This document shows positions 1 to 11,056 of a DNA stretch of 64,000 bases, piece by piece. Location of the stretch: positions 6,828,033 to 6,892,032 of the forward strand of contig CM021315.1 of the NCBI GenBank assembly GCA_010645155.1. The letters run 5' to 3'. Below the pieces are notes generated by a model. The model was not told the origin of the DNA. It did not search any database and worked only from the letters and a program-made list of their open reading frames with translations. The first letter of the stretch is position 1; every line of letters begins with the position of its first letter. Source of the DNA: Tigriopus japonicus (Eukaryota > Arthropoda > Copepoda > Harpacticoida > Harpacticidae). The translations under genes and the position numbers were made by a program.

Positions 1-960
1 GCCGATTTAGTGTCTTATCTACTCGGGACGTCAATTTTGTCCTTGAAGGAAATTATAAAATTTTGGGCTTTGTGAACAATTCTCAACTTGAGCTTCCAAT
101 TTTCATTATTTCGATCAAATGAAAACTTAAGCGAATATTTGCTCAAAATTACTTCCGTGTTCTCTAAACACAAACTGTTTGAAGTGAATCAGATAATAAC
201 TGAACTCTGGCACTTCTTTTTCATTTACGGAAAGTATTATATAGTTGCACATGGCACAAATATATTTTCGTGCCTCATAGATGATATAAAAAATTATCAA
301 AGAAGTGTTTTTGTTTCTAGTTGGTTCGCCTTTTCTCGTGGGTTTTTGTAAGACACATTTCAAAAGTCTTCGCCCATTTGTACCCAAAATGAAGCGTGAC
401 TAATCGTAAATATAAATGCTACATATTGCAAGGGTGTCCCTTTTTCCTGTACTTTTACTTGTCTTTGTTCACATTAAGAGGACGTTCCTCCAGATTCTTA
501 CTCGGTCCCAAAATTTTCCCCGAGCCCTCATTTGACGCACGAAATGCGTTCAATCTGCCAGATGGTTAGATGCGCATGCTTCTCGTTCACAGCTTGCTTG
601 GTGGGTGGGTGGATGGGTTGGTTGGTTGGTTGGTTGGTTGGTTGGTTGGTTAGATAGATAGATGGGATGTCAGAGGGACTTGGGATTGTTCTAGACTAAA
701 GGGCGACCAGGTGGGTACGACTGACGCAGGCCTGCCAATGTCGTAGATTTGGTGTTATGAGCTAAAGGGCTAGGTCATGACGCGAATTGAGGCCTGTTTC
801 TTCTCAACTCCGGGCGCATCAATCGCGTCATTCACTGAGGTTTGAACTTCAAATGGCCAGGTGCGCCCTTTCTTTCCATGTTGGGGTGGAGATGAAATTC
901 GTGACCCCTCTGGCCCTGGGCGCTCTCTTCTTCCCAGTTGGTTCATTGTTGCCCCTGCAA
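1..960. other. Intergenic, upstream of first cuticle gene
   Basis: No gene is recognised here. Two overlapping open frames of about 87 codons on opposite strands (88-387) show no domain or codon signal. The only clear structure is the tetranucleotide tract at 601-664. Confidence 0.5.
601..664. repeat. GGTT/GATA microsatellite
   Basis: A GTGG/GATG start runs into about eight GGTT units and then three GATA-type units. It is a simple tandem tract. Confidence 0.9.
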
Positions 961-961
961 G

Positions 962-997
962 TATAAAACCGAGAAATCACAGTGAAAATTCATCAGT
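962..997 (+). promoter_or_regulatory. Core promoter of cuticle gene 1 (TATA + Inr)
   Basis: TATAAAA lies at 962-968 and the arthropod initiator TCAGT at 993-997, 31 bases from the start of the TATA box. The first ATG follows at 1033. The same geometry recurs at the other two cuticle genes in the window. Confidence 0.75.
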
Positions 998-1032
998 GTA
1001 AAAACCTGCTCCATTAACACAGCCAGACAATC

Positions 1033-1678
1033 ATGAAGGTAGGTACTTCTTTAATATACTGGAAAAATCCTTGTCCACCCTGAGTTCTATGTCTTACTTG
1101 TCCTTGTAGTGCTTTGCCGTTCTTGCCGTTGCGGGTGTGGCAGCTGCCTACCCTCATCCCCAAAGTGAAGACCCCTACGCAGCTCCCGCGCCCAAGTACG
1201 AGACTTCGTATGAGCCCGCTTATGAGCCCGCTCCAAAGCCATCGTACAAGGCCCGACCATCTTATAGCAATCCCAAGGATGAAGAGTACTTCCCTCCCCA
1301 GCCTTATCAATTCGAATACGGTGTCGCTGACCAATACACTGGCACCGCCTTCAAGGCCAATGAAAACCAGGATGCCGCTGGAAACGTTTTGGGTAAGTTT
1401 GATTGATTGTTTGGGTTCATGGAGATGAAATTTCACGGGTACCTCTCTCTTTCTTAGGCTCCTATGAGGTCCAACTTCCCGACGGCCGTCGTCAAATTGT
1501 GACTTATGTGGCTGATCAGAAGGGTGGATTCAACGCTGATGTGAAGTACGAGGGTGAGGCCAAATACCCCCCTGAGCCCGCTGAGGGATACGGCAATACC
1601 TACAAGAAGGGCAGCAACAAGTATGCTCCCACCAAGTATGCTGCCGCTCCTTACCAACCTGAACCCTATGAGAGCTAA
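1033..1678 (+). CDS. Cuticle protein, Rebers-Riddiford (chitin_bind_4) family, 169 aa
   Basis: This is a secreted structural protein expected to bind chitin in the exoskeleton. Three exons join in frame: 1033-1038 (ATG AAG only), 1110-1392 and 1458-1678, with GT-AG introns. The first intron splits the signal peptide, a common arrangement in arthropod cuticle genes. The spliced start reads [15 protein letters not shown] and is followed by YPHP at the mature end. A Pro/Tyr-rich spacer with repeated [13 protein letters not shown] units precedes the domain, which starts [13 protein letters not shown] and continues through [14 protein letters not shown] and [13 protein letters not shown], the aromatic chitin-binding core. 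A second intron interrupts this domain before [10 protein letters not shown]. The C-terminal tail is rich in Tyr, Pro and Lys. A poly(A) signal AATAAA lies at 2024-2029. Whether it is strictly RR-1 or RR-2 is uncertain. Confidence 0.93.
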
Positions 1679-2075
1679 ATCATCTGGAGAACCCATTAAT
1701 GGTTCAGTTATTTTTTCATGAGCCACTTGCCCCCTTCCCACTGTGATCTCCCTTGTTTAATTTGCTTTTGTTGCGGCGGCCTTTTGGTGGTTGTCGATTC
1801 GCCCAATTTCTGGCAATTGACACAAACGTCCCTTCTTTATTTGATACTAACCACTGAACGACCTCTTTCGATCGTTTTGTTTTACCTATCAAGATCTAGG
1901 AATCATCATAATGACAACAATTGTTACTTTGCTGTTTTCTTTTTGCCTTCCCCGTTAGATGCGAGAGGTTCTGGGCTCCATTTCGTTTCTGTTATGTTGT
2001 GAAGAATTTCTCAAGTTTAAAAGAATAAACATGATTTAATTTAATTTAAGTTTGCATCGAGTCATTCATTATTAG

Positions 2076-3064
2076 TAGGGCTGAATATTTTAGGTTTTAC
2101 ATAAAAACCTAGGTTTTAACCTAAAACGCCTTTTTTGGGCAATTTTTACCTAAAAATAAGTTTCCAACCTAAAATTAACTTTTTTCTCGCATTTTTCAGG
2201 AAATTTTTACCTAAAACTAAGTTTTCAACCTAAAATTAACTTTTTTCTCACCCTAATGTCATTTGACTACGCCCACTTGAAAATTACCCCAGTGTCTTTA
2301 AAACAAAAAAAAAGGAAGCAAGTAGAAGAGTGGGAGCCACAATGTTTTTCATCTCAACAACATACCGAATTAGCTTTATCAGGTGGTTTCAGGCCGACAT
2401 ACTGCCAATTAAGGGCGCTCACTGTCATTTTTTGAAGTCATATTTTTTCTCGTCTCGTTTTCATTCATTTAATCTCGGTTTTAGGGCGCAAATTTTCAAT
2501 TTCTTTTTTTAAGTCGAAAATTTTTCAAACTCGTTTTTAGGTCAAAAATTTCTGAACTCGTTTTAAGGTCAAAATTTTCTGAACTCGTTTTAAGGTAAAA
2601 TATTTCAGAACTCGTTTTAAGGTCAAAAATTTTTGAACTCGTTTTAAGGTAAAAAAATTCCGATCTCCTTGTTTAGGTCGACAATTTTCGGTCTCATTTT
2701 AGGTAAAAAATTGCCGATCTCCTTTTTTAGGTCGACAATTTTTGATCTGGGTTTTTTGGTCGCATTTTTGCCACTTTCTGCCATATTCTGCCGCTTAACA
2801 AATTTCACTGGCACAAACTTTTCTATACTGGCATTTTCCCCCACTGCCAAATAAAATTTTCATTGCCTTTGTCTCTGCTCAACTACTTTTACTCTTGCCA
2901 AGAGTAAAGTGCTGAAAAACAATAGATAAAAGGCAAAATTTGGTCTGAAAAGCCACTGTAAAAGGTGTAATCTATTCAACCTAAAAAAAACCTAAAACGT
3001 AGTTTTGGGCAACCTAATTATGTCATAATTTGCCCAAAAAGTAAACCTAAAATATTCAGCCCTA
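2076..3064. mobile_element. Non-autonomous hAT-like element, 989 bp
   Basis: The termini are inverted repeats of at least 22 bp (2076-2097 and 3043-3064) beginning TAGGGCTGAATATTTTAGG. They are flanked by a perfect 8-bp direct duplication ATTATTAG (2068-2075 and 3065-3072). TAGGG ends with an 8-bp duplication are typical of hAT elements. The interior has no transposase. It is built of related short segments (AACCTAAAA/TTTTAGGTT inversions) and a roughly 27-bp tandem unit, CTGAACTCGTTTTAAGGTCA-like, at 2520-2730. The element sits about 40 bp past the cuticle-gene poly(A) signal. Confidence 0.88.
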
Positions 3065-3072
3065 ATTATTAG

Positions 3073-4149
3073 TTATACGAGAATCCAAACGGTGGATCCT
3101 CTTGCATTACTTTATCTGTTTTTGCAATAAATCAGATGTTTTAAGTTGATTTTGAGATATTTTTAGTTAACTTTTAGACAAGAATACAGGAGACAGGGTC
3201 TACTTAACTAATTATTCACTTCCTTCATCAAACGCTTTTTGAGTCAATCTTGAGTGAAAACGTTTGTTATGAAATCACAAAAAGCATTGCATCTATAATT
3301 CAACACATGATTGCACATTTTTAGAGCTAGAAAACAGGAGAACATAGATTGGAAAATTATGAGCGACAATTGACGCAATGGCTCATTTTGACACCAAGTT
3401 CTTGAAATTTGGGCTTGTAAAAACTAACGAGGTCGTGGCAATTGGGTTGTAGGACGAAGGAAAAATCTCGTACCAAATATATTGCGTAACTGCATGAATA
3501 GTCATACTGTTTTACGATTAGTAGGTAACCCTGACAGAAAAAAAGAAAGTGTTTATTAGGGACAGGCAAATAGCGCAAACACTTTTTTGGTAACATAAAC
3601 TCAATTATCTGCCTTTTTGCACTTTCCACCTTCATTTGCGCTTTTTTCGCGAATTCAACCAAAAATCTTCAAGTTGTTGAAAATGAAAACATGCTTTTTG
3701 TTTTCAAAAAAATGTCATTTCTTAGGAAGATTCTTTTTCACAATTTAAAAGCAAATCATTTCAAAACATCAGAAAAAAAAGATGACCTCAAGTCACCATC
3801 TCAAAAAATCACTCAGCCCTAATATTCAGACACTTCAAATAGGTAAATGTATAAATATCTGAATGACTATTGACGATCACAAATTTACAGAGTAAAATCA
3901 TAGCTTAATATTAGAGTATTTTCCATCAATAACAACGTATTTCCTATATTGAGAGTTTTCTTACGTCAATTATCTTTATTTCCAGCTTTGACTTTATTCC
4001 CAAATTGAGGAGAAATTGGAACATCCCATATGGTCAAGCTTTTTGCTTCCCATTGCCTTATCTAATTATTATTCAAAATCAAAGCCAAAAACCACTGATA
4101 TTTAGAAAACACTGGAATCAATCTTTGAACTTCAGTGACGGCTTGGCTA
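3073..4149. other. Intergenic, repeat fragments only
   Basis: No gene is seen. At 3557-3620 there is a fragment related to the TAGGGATGGGCAAAAAG family whose full copy is at 53798-54286. A CAGCCCTA end lies at 3814-3821, but no matching duplication was found. Confidence 0.4.
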
Positions 4150-4151
4150 TA

Positions 4152-5574
4152 CGAGGGGTATCCAGACTATAGGTAGACTGGGCCTGTAACTCGTCAGCAA
4201 GTGCGATTTTTAGATGCTTGATTAAAAGTTGAAATCAAGATTTATCTCTTATGATTAGGGCCCGGGAAAAAATGTTGGGAAAACGTTCAAAAAATGTTAT
4301 TAAAATGTCAAGAAAAGGGGCCAAAAATGTTGAAATATAGGGCAAAAAGGGCAAAAAATGTTGAAATTTAGAGCAAAAAGAGCATTTTTTTTTTTAAATT
4401 AGGGCAAAAAAGTCAACGAAATGTGTGAGAAATGGGACTAGATGTGTGGAGGACTTGAGAAGACTACTTAAGACAGTGTGACCAGACATCTGAAGGAAAT
4501 AATCCCGTCAAAGCTCTAGCTTAAAAAAACTGGAGGTTGCGCTTCACATAGCGGGGTGTTTTTATAAGCTAGACGTCAAAACAGTTTATTTTATAAGTCA
4601 GATAGCACATTCAGACCCTTTGAAAGGCAATAGATATTAAAGTCTTAGTAAATAATGGCAACAGTGCCAACTTAAAACACGCTTTACTCTACACATAGCT
4701 ATTTAGCCCACGTAAAATAATCACGGAAACAAGGGTCACAAAGTTTCTGATTTAAACATTTTCACAACTTTTTGACAAAAAGAAACTTTAAGGGCACTTG
4801 TTTCCCCTTTCCAAAGATTTTAATTAATTGGCATCGTAAAATGTGAAGTTGAACAATGACAATTTTAGTGGAAAATTTTGGCGGGAAATTTCAAGCCTTC
4901 ATTTGATTAATTGGTCCCTCAGAACCGGTTTTGGGATGACATTTTTGAGCAAAAAGTACAAAAAATGTTAAGAAAATGTTAAAATTTTCCAAAAAATGTC
5001 AAATAAAATTAAAATGTTATATTTACGTAAAATTGGCAAAAAATGTAAAAAATATAATGTAAAAAAAAATTTTTCCCTAGCCCTACTTATGATCAAATGT
5101 TATTTTGCATGATTTGTTGTTAGGCAACCATGTTTGAACGTATGATTTAATTAGACAAAGTGTATTGGCCGACCCCTGTATACACAGAAAATAAGCCCAA
5201 AAAGCGAGCAACAAGTCAAAAATCAAGTGCGATGTAAAGCCCAGACGTTTAATATTAAAACCAACCACTTTTTAGCCACAAATATTCACCACATATTGGT
5301 ATGGGTGGTAGAACAACGTCTAAACTTTCCAACATAATGGATTTTTACGTGTTTCTTGCTCTTGACATCGATGTTTAAGAACGTGCAGGGGTCGCCCAAC
5401 ATACCTTGACTAAATAAATCATAACTTTGAACGGAATTACCTAACAACAAATCATGTAGAATAACATCTGCTCAAAAGAGATATATCTTGATTTCAATTC
5501 TTAATCAAGCAGCTAAAAATCGCACTTGTTAATGAGTTACAGGCCCAACCTACCTCTAGTCTGGATACCCCACG
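4152..5574. mobile_element. Tc1/mariner-like element with long terminal inverted repeats, interrupted
   Basis: The ends match as CG(A/T)GGGGTATCCAGACTA, and similarity between the arms continues for roughly 240 bp once the insertion at 4256-5085 is removed. Both ends abut TA dinucleotides (4150-4151 and 5575-5576). Without the insertion the element is about 585 bp. No transposase remains, so this is a MITE-like derivative. The superfamily call rests on the TA site only. Confidence 0.75.
4256..5085. mobile_element. hAT-like insertion nested in the mariner-like element, 830 bp
   Basis: The element starts TAGGGCCCGGGAAAAAATG and ends with the inverted relative TAGGGCTAGGGAAAAA. A perfect 8-bp duplication CTTATGAT flanks it (4248-4255 and 5086-5093). 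The opposite arm of the host element keeps the uninterrupted site near 5465-5475, which confirms the insertion. The interior is AT-rich with many AAAATGTT-like motifs and no coding potential. Confidence 0.88.
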
Positions 5575-5576
5575 TA

Positions 5577-6929
5577 ACTCTCTTCATATGATAATAAACG
5601 AGCAGAAATCAAGAAAATATCTAAGGTTTTAAGTTGAGTTTTTTGCGATTTTTTGGAATCTTTATTTGATGTTGACCTCTTTCTACACTTTAATTTGCTT
5701 TTTGGGCTGGTTTATATGCGCCTTTTGGTAAGTAAAAGCTTACTTTTAATCTCACTTTTTTCCCGTCCGTGGTGATTATTCTCAACAATATCTCTTAACT
5801 TCGAACGATCCAAAATACTGCAAGTAAATCGATGCCACCAATAATCAAGATGGGTTTAAAAATGCAAGTGTTATGTTTATGTGACTTTATTTCTTGAACA
5901 TTGGGAGGATGTTGGTTTGTGATGTAACATTTGGGGAGGAGGGCGACTTCTGTCGAAAAGCTTAGATTTTAAAAGAACTTTCGTGTCTTTGAAATCTCCC
6001 GAGATTGCATCAACCAAATTCAGGTGAATGCACAACGTCCTGGTTCAACCTAGAAATGGTTTTGGGTTCGGAGCGTTGAACTTTGAGCTATTAAAAGATG
6101 AAAATCTTAGCGTGGCAGGAGACAAAGCGCTTCCAAACGAAAGGTAGATGCACCTTACACATCTATCAAATCAAGGGCAAGGACATGACTCCGACAAAAA
6201 TTACATTTTATTAGATAAACATTCCTAAATTAAAACTCAAACGCCAGTTAAGAAATGATAGTTCAACCCTTGTTATAGGAGATATTTTCACGTACATGAT
6301 GTAGATAGGAAAATAGAAGAAATCTCCTCTTTATTTCATGATTATCTCAATTTCCATGAATCCGAAGCAAAAAAAGCTCTAGAAAAAATAAATCAGGAGT
6401 GTAAGAAGACACAGGCTTCATAATAGTCAAAGAAATGTTCTTAAATTCCGGGTGGATCAATTTTGATTAATTTTATTCCATAAGGGTTGCTTCTGAGAAA
6501 ATCTGTCGGGATTTTTCGTTTAAGGATGAATTTGAGTCGTTTGCTTGAATAAGATCACGAACATTGAGAATGTTCAGTCTTTTGAATGCTTTGCTTGTGT
6601 TGTCCTCTATAAGAGGTTGTGAAGAATTGACCACCTGAAATTGAATCCAAATTTTTATTTCTAACAATTTGAAGATTTTTGTTTGAATTCGTGAAAATGG
6701 GCAAATAAAGGTGGAAATCGCATAAACGGAAATGATTTTTTGTTACCAAAAATCTTTTTGCCCGTCCTTAATGATAATATTCTATTACAAAATGGTGATT
6801 TATTTTCATTTGATGGTTTCTTCGGGGCATAGGTGGACGCACGTGTGCTAACGTGTTCTTTGGTTTGGTTTGGAAGTTGGGCTGAGTGTCAGTGCTTCCC
6901 CAGATGACACGAGTTCGAATCCTGTAGGG
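5577..6929. other. Intergenic, nothing recognised
   Basis: No gene or bounded repeat is seen. The last 30 bases contain GAGTTCGAATCC, which resembles a pol III B box and may be a decayed tRNA-derived SINE. The following hAT element is inserted directly after it. Confidence 0.4.
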
Positions 6930-7177
6930 CAAGGGTCGGCAACCATTTTTGGGTCAAGGCCCACGAAATTTCATTCGTGTTGTCAGGGCCCCACGGACAG
7001 GCATTGGTAGGTTCAGTGGCCCACAAATTAGCGACCAAAGAGCTTTGAACCCACAAGTACAGTACTATGGATGGCTCTCGGGCCCACTATTTTGGACTTT
7101 CGCCATAGCTCCTGGGCCCACCAACGACCACCCTTATGCCCACATTTGGGCCGCGGCCCACCGGTTGCCGACCCCTG
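6930..7177. mobile_element. Short hAT-like MITE, 248 bp
   Basis: The ends are CAAGGGTCGGCAACC (6930-6944) and its inverted partner GGTTGCCGACCCCTG (7163-7177). The flanking octamers CTGTAGGG (6922-6929) and TTGTAGGG (7178-7185) differ at one base. CAGGGGTCGGCAACC-type ends are common among hAT elements. There is no transposase. Confidence 0.85.
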
Positions 7178-7202
7178 TTGTAGGGGATAGAATACTAGCT
7201 AT

Positions 7203-7418
7203 CGGGAGAAATCCTAGTACAAATTTTTTGATACTATTCCTGATCAACCCACTATTCAAGGGTTGTACAAATCTCCCAACAGTAATTCGTTGGTAGATCA
7301 AATATCATATAAATGTTGATTTTATATTTTATGTAGTAACGTTAATTTTTAACTGTCTTGCAGGGAATCTCTTTCCTTGTAGCGGTAATAAAAAATCCGC
7401 GACCCAACCAAAAAAAAA
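7203..7418 (+). mobile_element. 3' end of a LINE-type retrotransposon (truncated copy 1)
   Basis: This segment is shared with 26866-27071 and with the end of the LINE relic at 42330-43311. All three contain ACTATTCAAG-GGTTGT blocks, a GTAG(C/T)GGTAATAAAAA stretch and an A-rich tail (here 7410-7418). A 5'-truncated copy with a poly(A) end is the usual result of target-primed reverse transcription. Confidence 0.7.
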
Positions 7419-7759
7419 ATATGTGCAGTAGCTTTGAGAAGGCAAAAACTTTTCCTTTCGACACTCGATTGATCTGAAAAAAAGGAAGCACCTTTGATTT
7501 ATTGCGGTTTTTAAAGTCTTTCAGAGGGATTGAAAAAAAGGAAAAAAATCATAAGAAAATGAGAGAAAAATGGGAAAAAGGAAATGAGATTTGTGGCCGT
7601 TGACCCAGAATATAATGCCGCGAACAGGTTCAGAAACATTTCTTTTGAAGCTCTTAGGGCTCGATGGTGAACATTGTTAGTGTCAAGAATTTAAGGAGAA
7701 CCAGTTTGTTTATCATTGACCTTCTTGTTCGTCTTTTGGTCTTTAGTCCTTGGTCCTAG

Positions 7760-8212
7760 CAAGAAGCACTGAATTGCTGGAGTAGGAGGCTAGTGATGAG
7801 AATTATGATTTCCAGTAGAATTAATTCGATTGCGTTCCTCTGCAAACGAGACCTTGCTTGTATTCATTAGACTATGTATTTCAATTTTCAGCTCAACCGA
7901 ATTTTGGAGTGAAAAGTTATGCCTCCTCAAAGCTATGTACTGAAGATAGCATTGAATGAATGAGCTCCCCCTTGTGTAGCAAAAAAATTATCAGATAAGG
8001 GCTCGTTCATTCAATTTTGGAAGGATTTGCACTGAGATTTGAGAGAGCATAATTTTTGACTCCGACGTTTGATTGATCTGAAAATTGAAAAACATGTTCT
8101 AGTCAACATCAGCAAGGTCTCATTTGGAGAAAAAACGAAATTGATTTGGTTTTACTGGACCTCATGATTATTTTCGTTAGCCTCCCAGTTCAGAGAAATT
8201 CAGTGGTTCTTG
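7760..8212. mobile_element. 450-bp palindromic MITE family, copy 1
   Basis: The termini read CAAGAAGCACTGAATT and, inverted, CAAGAACCACTGAATTTCTC. The whole unit folds on itself around a centre near 7990 with GAACGAGCCC-type arms. Three more copies are at 23407-23757, 38903-39316 and 45831-46382. No target duplication could be identified. Confidence 0.75.
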
Positions 8213-8673
8213 AAACTGGAGATGGGCCAAAAGCGCATTCGGCCGAAACTAAAGCGCGGACTTTCCCATCATTAGCTAGCCAATGAATGAAACAACATTA
8301 AAAATATGTATTATGGTAAGACTCTGCTGATAAGGATTGCCTCTTAAACATCAATAATTCCATGTTCTTAAAACTTTCGAAATCAGCCTTTCTTTGTTGA
8401 AATTCAAAGTGTTATCAAGGTGGTCTTTAAAGAAGAGAAGTCCGGCCTGGAGTAGCTCTTCATATTGGTGTCTGACTCAGAAAAAAACGAATTTTTCTTG
8501 TGACAAGTTTTTATTGTCCTGAGTCTAAAATCATTGTCCCGTACAACCTTGTACGTACATGTACAACCGTTTTCCTCCGTCGTTTTTTGTTGAATGTACG
8601 TATGTTTCAAAGGACACTCAAATTTGTGATGATGCATAATGCATCCAAGCCTGTTATCTAAGGTGAATACCCT

Positions 8674-9915
8674 CAGTAGTATGTTAACTCACTCGATTTT
8701 CGACTCGATCTAATCAATCAAATGAATCAGACACACAGTAATCCCACAATTTCCGGCCCGGGATGTAATTATGTGTCATAATGTCAAAAAAGCAGGTGTA
8801 CAAAAAACATGACAAACAGACAGTATTTTAAATTGCGTGGCTCAAATAAATTAATTATGGATCATTTTGATTTTTAGAGCCATGCATTAATTGTTTATTA
8901 TCTTCTTATGAGAAGATAAATTCAAATACATGTTGAAAAAGAGCAGGTGCGCAAAAAACGTGAATGAACAAAGAAACCTCAAGGAAATACTTTTGATATG
9001 CAACATTTTTTTTTTTGCATGTCATTTAAACAAATAGATTAATCAATCACTTAAAATCTAATGAGATGACACAATAACTTCCCAGGCATGACCCACATGT
9101 GTCAACATTTTGAAAACAAAGCAGATGCATGCGCAACAAACATGAATGAACAAAGACACCTCAAAAGGAGTACTTTTGACGTGCAACATTTTTTTTTAAT
9201 TGCATGTTATCTATAAATGATGCATTTAAAAAATGATTAGCAAATAAGTAGTTTATATCCTAACTGCAGAAAGGGCAATGGTTGTCAACGCAACCTGCTC
9301 AAGTGTTGGAAAGCTCGACTTTGGATATCCCCACTCCTTCAACCTACACTTTCACCTTTCACACATGAAATAAATCCATTATTTGTCAAGTTAATTTATA
9401 TTATAACAAAAATAATACATGTAATTACATTCATATTTTCACAATTTGTACGTAAGCACTTCCAATGGCAGCTTCTTGAGCTGCCATTCCAATTTTCGCC
9501 TCATCGTTCGGGCATATCTTCTTTTAAAACGAGCGTTGTCAGCTTCACAAGAACCTTGAAAATACAAGTGAACAACGTTACATCAACCATTGATCATTTA
9601 TAAACTTGAACTAATCTTACCAAAATGTGATTGACACAGCGATGTTCCATGCTCAGACTTTGAACTTTTCTTGATGCGCTTTTGAGTTGGAGGCAACGTG
9701 ATTTGACTAATAACAGAAGTATACTTTTATTCATGTGCACAGACTCCTGTCTTTTTATGATCTCTACTTCCCTCTGACACTGCAAAATGTTAAAATGTTG
9801 CATTTCCATTTAACTTTGAATGGAAGAAGCGTGTTTGAACAATATTTCAATCCAATTCCCACAATGGGCAATGAACTTGATGAATCATAATCAAGGGTAG
9901 CAGACACAGGAAGCC
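8674..9915 (+). repeat. Left arm of fold-back element
   Basis: This is the inverted partner of 11057-12297. On the minus strand it contains an open frame of 71 codons (9594-9809) that is identical to the one in the right arm. Internal poly-T blocks at 9006-9016 and 9189-9197 lie in two related sub-repeats that share GTTCATTCA(T/C)GTTT-type sequence, so the arm itself contains ancient duplications. Confidence 0.9.
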
Positions 9916-10350
9916 CCCACTACTACTACTAGTACCAAAGTCATTGCTCAAACAAGTGATTAAATTGGGATTTTGTTACGTAATAACCCTCAAGTGTGAA
10001 AAATCCATTAAACAGCAACTGTGCAGGTGTTTCATCGTTTCAAAAACAGCTCCATTAATGAAGAAACACCATCAAGCTACGAAGTAACAAATGCAAAATG
10101 AGATGAAAATTGACACAAGTACATCTTCAAATGCTAACCAATTCGTCTTCAGAAGCATCCATTTTCTTATTTGTCAGTCCAGGTGTAAAACCTAGCACCC
10201 ATAATAGCAACAACTTTTCACATGAAAACAATCCGTCTATTGAACTTGAGGACAAACACAATCCAAAAGCAACTTTCCGCTAATGAATGCCCATTGCAAA
10301 TCAACAACTCCAATTGCAGTGCATGAAAAGAAGGAGAGCCGAGACAGTGG

Positions 10351-11056
10351 ATGAATAATCATTTGGGGAATAAACTATGGGGAATTCCGCGTTCCATCTG
10401 TGTCCTGCTTGCGGACATCTACGCGGGACTCAGATGCTCCATTCGATCTGGTGAGGACCTATCCCCCTGCTACTTCACATCCATCGGCCTTCCGCAGGGG
10501 GATTCACTGTCGCCAATCCTTTTCAACCTATATGTATCCGAGCTAGCCTGACGAAGGTGCGTGACCGCCAATATTCCGAAGGGATGTCGGGCCAAGGACA
10601 ATAAGGTGTTGTCAAGTCCTTGACCGGGAATGACAGCATGTGTCCAGACATCACCTCCGGAAAGGTCAGGTTCTTAACACTGTTGGACACTAACCTTGCC
10701 AGCCCGGTGGTAAAGGGCTCGGTTTCGCATAGGAAATGCGTCCATGCATTGTTGGCATATTGGGGCACGCAGAGGTATCGTTTGAGGAATTTAGTGAAGT
10801 TACCTTCACCACCCAACTCTCCTTCACCAAACAACTCAACATCGCAATAACCAAGGACAGGGCCAGGATCGGATACATCTGCAATAGACTTCCCATCAAG
10901 AATCTTCCTCTGCCAATAGTTCTTCAACTCTTCCGGACCTACATCACCCCAATCTTCCTCTACGGCCTTCACCTCTAGCCAGACCAACTCCGCCCAATCC
11001 GCTCTCAAATCCGCCGAAAATTTCACTAACTTCACTAAATTCCTCAAACGATACCT
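10351..11056 (+). pseudogene. Scrambled non-LTR reverse transcriptase relic
   Basis: The frame at 10351-10551 encodes part of a reverse transcriptase palm, including GLPQGDSLSPILFNLYVSEL, the QG..SP motif. The expected (F/Y)xDD catalytic box does not follow. The thumb appears separately at 10801-10978 with TTQLSFTKQLNIAITKDRAR and RTYITPIFLYGLHL. The piece between them (about 10575-10805) is inverted. Read on the minus strand, it repeats NFTKFLKRYL and continues with CVPQYANNAW, i.e. sequence that should lie downstream of the thumb, whose plus-strand copy ends at 11056. The element is therefore dead and rearranged. Confidence 0.7.

Noticed and set aside
3557..3821. hAT element with TAGGGACAGG and CAGCCCTA ends
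   Set aside because: The ends belong to different families and the flanking octamers GTGTTTAT and ATATTCAG do not match.
10523..11047. 174-codon minus-strand open frame
   Set aside because: Part is the shadow of the plus-strand thumb and part is the inverted LINE piece. It is not one protein.
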